DNA of 8,146 bases from JBBQXY01 sp051004815 (GTDB lineage Bacteria; Chloroflexota; Ktedonobacteria; Ktedonobacterales; Ktedonobacteraceae), in NCBI GenBank assembly GCA_051004815.1, contig JBPCJY010000014.1:1-8146 (forward strand). Reading direction: 5' to 3'. Shown here in pieces: positions 5,607 to 8,146 of this stretch. The notes beneath the pieces are model-generated. The model made no database searches and was not told where the DNA came from. It saw only the letters and a list, made by a program, of their open reading frames with translations. A program made the position numbers and the translations under genes. Position 1 is the stretch's first letter. The number at the start of each line of letters is the position of its first letter.

Positions 5607-5626
5607 AATTATACAATTGTATAATT
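5607..5626. promoter_or_regulatory. Perfect 20-bp palindrome at the transcription start, probable operator
   Basis: AATTATACAATTGTATAATT equals its own reverse complement. It starts 2 bases after the -10 and covers the predicted +1. AATTGTA also repeats at 5615-5621 and 5623-5629, 8 bases apart. Autorepression by the ArsR-DUF2087 protein is the simple reading. Confidence 0.68.
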
Positions 5627-5647
5627 GTAATATCTTAGGAGAGCGAT

Positions 5648-6304
5648 ATGAACGAAAAAGAAGGACGGCGCGAGGCAACCATGCGCTATGGTGAGTCGCG
5701 AATGGGCTTTGAGTGGGGACAGTTAGACCCATTGCTTAGTTTTGGACGGGCGTTGGCTGATCCAATGCGCATACGCATCCTGGGGATGCTGGCAAAAGGT
5801 TCTATGTATGGGCAAGAATTGGCCGAGGCGTTGGAGGTGAAGCCACCAACCATCTCACATCACCTGACGATGCTCAAGGCTGCGGGACTGATCCATGTGC
5901 GGCGTGAGAATAACTACCACCATTACCAACTCAACGAAGAGCGATTGCACAGTCTTGCCGATCTGCTGACGGCAGAGAATTTGCAGCGTATCGCGGCGTC
6001 TTTGACGGTTGAGAAGTCAGTGCCAGTACCGCCATCGGAAGATGAGGATCGCGCAATGGTTCAGGCGGCATTCTTCAAGGATGGGCGTCTCATCAGCATC
6101 CCGACACATTCGCGAACACGGCGTTTTGTGATGGAGAAGCTAGCGGAGGCGTTTGAATGGGGCCATCTCTATACAGAGAAAGAGGTGAATACGTTGCTCA
6201 AGGCTTTCCACGAAGATACCGCGACGTTGCGGCGCGAGCTGATCGACCTCAAGTTGATGATGCGCGAGCATGGCAAATATTGGCTTACGCGGCCACAGGC
6301 GTAA
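5648..6304 (+). CDS. Two-domain regulator: ArsR winged helix plus DUF2087
   Basis: A 218-residue protein. Residues about 28-100 form an ArsR-type winged helix: LLSFGRALADPMRIRILGML, then a recognition helix in KPPTISHHLTMLKAAGLI (65-82) and a wing in RRENNYHHYQLN (85-96). A linker of about 35 residues leads to a DUF2087 domain at about 140-213, seen in FFKDGRLISIPTHSRTRR, LYTEKEVNTLL, HEDTATLRRELIDLKLM and YWLT. DUF2087 is found at the C-terminus of regulators and alone; its function is not known to me, though the basic RTRR and LRREL segments suggest nucleic-acid contact. ATG 5648 has AGGAGAG at 5637-5643. It forms a one-gene unit with its own promoter and palindrome and faces the glutamine synthetase gene. 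No metal-binding CVC motif is visible. Confidence 0.9.
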   Translation: MNEKEGRREATMRYGESRMGFEWGQLDPLLSFGRALADPMRIRILGMLAKGSMYGQELAEALEVKPPTISHHLTMLKAAGLIHVRRENNYHHYQLNEERLHSLADLLTAENLQRIAASLTVEKSVPVPPSEDEDRAMVQAAFFKDGRLISIPTHSRTRRFVMEKLAEAFEWGHLYTEKEVNTLLKAFHEDTATLRRELIDLKLMMREHGKYWLTRPQA

Positions 6305-6311
6305 TACTCCT

Positions 6312-6342
6312 TACTGTCTGCGGCAGTACGCAATGTTTTTTT
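6312..6342 (+). terminator. Weak candidate terminator after the ArsR-DUF2087 gene
   Basis: TACTGTC (6312-6318) and GGCAGTA (6322-6328) can form a 7-bp stem with one G-U pair, and seven T follow at 6336-6342. The seven-base gap between stem and T-run is longer than usual. A shorter stem, TGCG/CGCA, ends three bases before the T-run. Function is uncertain. Confidence 0.3.
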
Positions 6343-6344
6343 GT

Positions 6345-6416
6345 AGGTGAGCGATTATTGGCAAGGTAGCTCTGGCCGCATGCGGTCAGAGCTACCTTGC
6401 CAATAATCGCTCACCT
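6345..6416. repeat. 72-bp near-perfect palindrome between convergent genes
   Basis: The arms 6345-6379 and 6382-6416 are 35 bases each and complementary except for one position (6375 G opposite 6386 T, a G-U pair in RNA). The 2-base centre, AT, is itself symmetrical. It lies 11 bases past the glutamine synthetase stop and 41 past the ArsR-DUF2087 stop. Transcripts from either side would form a very stable hairpin, so a bidirectional terminator or 3' stabiliser is plausible, although no U-tract follows it in either direction. A palindromic repeat element is the alternative. Confidence 0.75.
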
Positions 6417-6426
6417 CATATATTTC

Positions 6427-7833
6427 TTAAAACACCGAGAGGTAGCGGTCAAGCTCCCAGGCGTGGACTTGTTTGCGATACTCCAGCCACTCGATAGTTT
6501 TTGCTTCAAGAAACCCCTCGTAGATTGATTCACCCAATGTGTCGCGTATGAGCGTATCCTCGCGCAGCCCTTCCAGGGCTTCGCCCAGCGTTGCTGGTAG
6601 CAAGAAAGAGCGGCGCATGCGTTCATTTTCATCGCGTAGAAACAGGCTCTCATCCATGGCGGCGGGCAAGGGCAATTTCCGCTGAATGCCATCCAGACCT
6701 GCTCGTAACATAACGGCCAGGGCTAGATACGGGTTGCAACTGGGATCGCAGCAACGTAGCTCAATGCGTGCCGACGCTTGGGGATTAGTATCCGGGCGCG
6801 GGACACGAATGAGTGCCTCGCGGTTCACGCGCCCCCAATTGATAAAAACGGGAGCTTCGTAGCCGGGTACCAGGCGTTTATACGAATTGACCAGTGGGGC
6901 GAGAATGGCGCACATGCCGCGAGCATGGGCCAGTTGTCCGGCAATGAAATAGCCGCCGATCTCAGAGAGGCCATATTCGCCCTGTGCATCGACGAACGCG
7001 TTCTCGCCTGTCGCGGCCCGCATGAGTTGTTGGTGCGTGTGCAAACCGGAGCCATTGACGCCATACAGTGGTTTGGGAAGGAAGGTGGCATAGAGATTAT
7101 GCTGGGCGGCAATCGCCTTGAGCACATATTTGGCCGTTACCAACGCGTCAGCAATGGAGAGAGCATGACCGACCTCGAAATCAAGTTCGTGTTGACCCGC
7201 CGCGACCTCGTGATGGCTGGCTTCGATACTGATATGCATCTGTTGCAGTGCTTTGACCATCTGCCGACGCACAGTAGCGGCCAGATCGGTCGAGAGATCA
7301 AAATAGCCGCCGCGGTCGTGTGGGAGTGGCGACGGCGTATTATTTTCCAGCTGGAGCAGGAAAAATTCTAGTTCGGGCGCGACCAGGAACGTGTAACCCA
7401 TCGACTCCGCTATGTGCAAAGCATCTATGAGCCGTGCGCGTGGGTCGCCATCAAAGCGTTCGCCATTGGGTGTGCGCACATCGCAGATGATACGCGCCAC
7501 CGACTCTTCATCATAGGCGTCTACCGGCTGGTAGCCCGACGGTTGTAATGTGACCGCTCCCTGTGGGCGCACCTTTCCTGGCAGGATAGCAAACGTGTCG
7601 AGGTCGGGGAAGAGGTACATGTCGCTTTCCGCGATGCGTGCAAACCCTTCTATCGCCGAGCCATCGAACCATTTGCCATGCGTGAGGCAGTCGGGAAATT
7701 GCTCCACAGGAATGGTGACACACTTTGCCATTCCCACCACATCGGTAAATTCCAGGTTGACGAATTGCACCTGTTCAGCCTGGATGGTAGCCAGGATGTG
7801 TTCTCTCCTGGCTTGCTCTTGCTGCTCTGACAT
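6427..7833 (-). CDS. glnA: Type I glutamine synthetase (alpha-like)
   Basis: A 468-residue protein that joins ammonia to glutamate using ATP. The N-terminal beta-grasp has LEFTDVVGMAK (27-37) and FDGSAIEGFARIAESDMYLFPDLDT (56-80). The catalytic domain has PELEFF (E154, E156), SHHEVAAGQHELDF (E209, E216), KPLYGVNGSGLHTHQ (254-268, H265), KRLVPGYEAP (R320, E326), NREALIRVP (337-345) and ARIELRCCDPSCNPYLA (355-371). Near the C-terminus SLFLRDENERM replaces the adenylylated NLYDLPPEE of beta-type enzymes, so adenylylation control is not expected; R66 in GFARI matches the arginine linked to glutamine feedback in Bacillus. Several consensus positions differ: A60 for Ser, A212 for Pro and Q269 for Ser. 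ATG 7833 follows GAGGG at 7841-7845; the frame is open to 7899, but those residues are not GS-like. It is a single-gene unit. Confidence 0.93.
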   Translation of the reverse strand: MSEQQEQARREHILATIQAEQVQFVNLEFTDVVGMAKCVTIPVEQFPDCLTHGKWFDGSAIEGFARIAESDMYLFPDLDTFAILPGKVRPQGAVTLQPSGYQPVDAYDEESVARIICDVRTPNGERFDGDPRARLIDALHIAESMGYTFLVAPELEFFLLQLENNTPSPLPHDRGGYFDLSTDLAATVRRQMVKALQQMHISIEASHHEVAAGQHELDFEVGHALSIADALVTAKYVLKAIAAQHNLYATFLPKPLYGVNGSGLHTHQQLMRAATGENAFVDAQGEYGLSEIGGYFIAGQLAHARGMCAILAPLVNSYKRLVPGYEAPVFINWGRVNREALIRVPRPDTNPQASARIELRCCDPSCNPYLALAVMLRAGLDGIQRKLPLPAAMDESLFLRDENERMRRSFLLPATLGEALEGLREDTLIRDTLGESIYEGFLEAKTIEWLEYRKQVHAWELDRYLSVF

Positions 7834-7840
7834 ATTCCAA

Positions 7841-7845
7841 CCCTC
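7841..7845 (-). promoter_or_regulatory. Ribosome binding site that sets the glutamine synthetase start
   Basis: GAGGG on the minus strand lies 7 bases before ATG 7833. ATG 7899 in the same frame has no site at proper distance, so 7833 is chosen. Confidence 0.55.
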
Positions 7846-7916
7846 GCTTCGTCGCTTGTTTCCCATTCCGCCCATTGGTAACTTTTCTGTAGCCCTCATT
7901 CAATCAAAACCTGGCC

Positions 7917-7939
7917 CGTTACCCGCGAAGCGGGTAACG
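7917..7939 (-). other. 5' leader hairpin of the glutamine synthetase message
   Basis: CGTTACCCGC and GCGGGTAACG form a 10-bp perfect stem around a 3-base loop (TTC on the minus strand). The predicted transcription start, near 7936, falls inside the first bases of the stem, so the mRNA would begin with a nearly complete hairpin. This resembles 5' stem-loops that protect messages from decay. The rest of the leader, about 80 bases to the ribosome binding site, shows no recognisable riboswitch. Confidence 0.5.
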
Positions 7940-7942
7940 ACT

Positions 7943-7951
7943 ATTATAGCA
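7943..7951 (-). promoter_or_regulatory. Extended -10 promoter of the glutamine synthetase gene
   Basis: The minus strand reads TGCTATAAT, identical to the extended -10 of the SDR operon. No good -35 hexamer is found 16-18 bases upstream. Transcription would start near 7936, leaving a leader of about 100 bases. Confidence 0.55.
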
Positions 7952-7979
7952 GATTATTCAACATCCGTGAGTCGCTCCA

Positions 7980-8146
7980 ACCATCTAAAGCAGCATCTGT
8001 GAAGGATTGCTAGGGCGACCGCAAGGGCTTGCACGAGTAGGTTTTTGTTGGCAACGCGCTGGCCTTGTCCTCCTTAGCGGCGCGGAGGGGCGTCCTTATT
8101 TTGCACCCCAAGCCTTCTCAACGCCCCACAGGACACGCCCTCCCCC
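7980..8146. other. Non-coding right flank with imperfect inverted repeats
   Basis: No reading frame here looks like protein. The end is GC-rich and contains imperfect complementary arms: 8084-8096 (GGAGGGGCGTCCT) with 8130-8143 (AGGACACGCCCTCC), and CCTCC (8069-8073) with GGAGG (8084-8088). GCAAG and CTTGC lie at 8021-8025 and 8028-8032. The style is that of an interspersed intergenic repeat, but I cannot confirm a copy elsewhere. Confidence 0.3.

Noticed and set aside
6778..7371. 197-codon plus-strand open frame opposite glutamine synthetase
   Set aside because: It mirrors the codons of a strongly conserved GS gene and shows no family motif or ribosome binding site.
7550..8002. 150-codon plus-strand open frame over the GS start and leader
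   Set aside because: It is antisense to the GS N-terminus and crosses the GS promoter; no motif supports it.

Overview
The window looks like ordinary chromosome from a mid-GC bacterium. The protein set fits a Ktedonobacteria-like member of Chloroflexota: an alpha-type glutamine synthetase, an ArsR protein carrying a DUF2087 tail, a short UvrA paralogue, and extended -10 promoters with leaderless starts. That assignment is an inference from style, not from a search. I see no rRNA, tRNA, CRISPR array or transposase gene.

Layout: (1) positions 1-425, minus strand: the N-terminal 141 codons of a UvrA-like ABC ATPase that runs off the left edge. (2) 426-755: a divergent intergenic region with promoters in both directions and a block of nested inverted repeats. 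(3) 756-3518, plus strand: an operon of a short-chain dehydrogenase/reductase (SDR), a 6-pyruvoyl-tetrahydropterin synthase (PTPS) of the animal-like type, a GT4 glycosyltransferase, and a low-molecular-weight phosphatase-like gene interrupted by an in-frame TGA. PTPS plus SDR plus sugar transferase is the enzyme set expected for a glycosylated tetrahydropterin, which makes this the most interesting metabolic proposal here. (4) 3567-4430: an ArsR repressor and an SRPBCC/AHSA1 protein with their own promoter. (5) 4497-5450: a small multi-pass membrane protein and a winged-helix regulator, behind a promoter overlapped by a perfect 24-bp-arm inverted repeat. (6) 5576-6304: a two-domain ArsR-DUF2087 regulator behind a consensus promoter and a perfect 20-bp palindrome. 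(7) 6345-6416: a 72-bp near-perfect palindrome between convergent genes. (8) 6427-7833, minus strand: a type I glutamine synthetase whose transcript is predicted to begin in a stable hairpin. (9) 7980-8146: non-coding, possibly an interspersed repeat.

The central theme of 3.5-6.3 kb is three adjacent small one-component regulators. Each has a different dyad placed over or just downstream of the -10 element of its own promoter, which predicts three independent self-repressed switches. The predicted transcription starts of the SDR and first ArsR genes fall on their start codons, so both are predicted to be leaderless.
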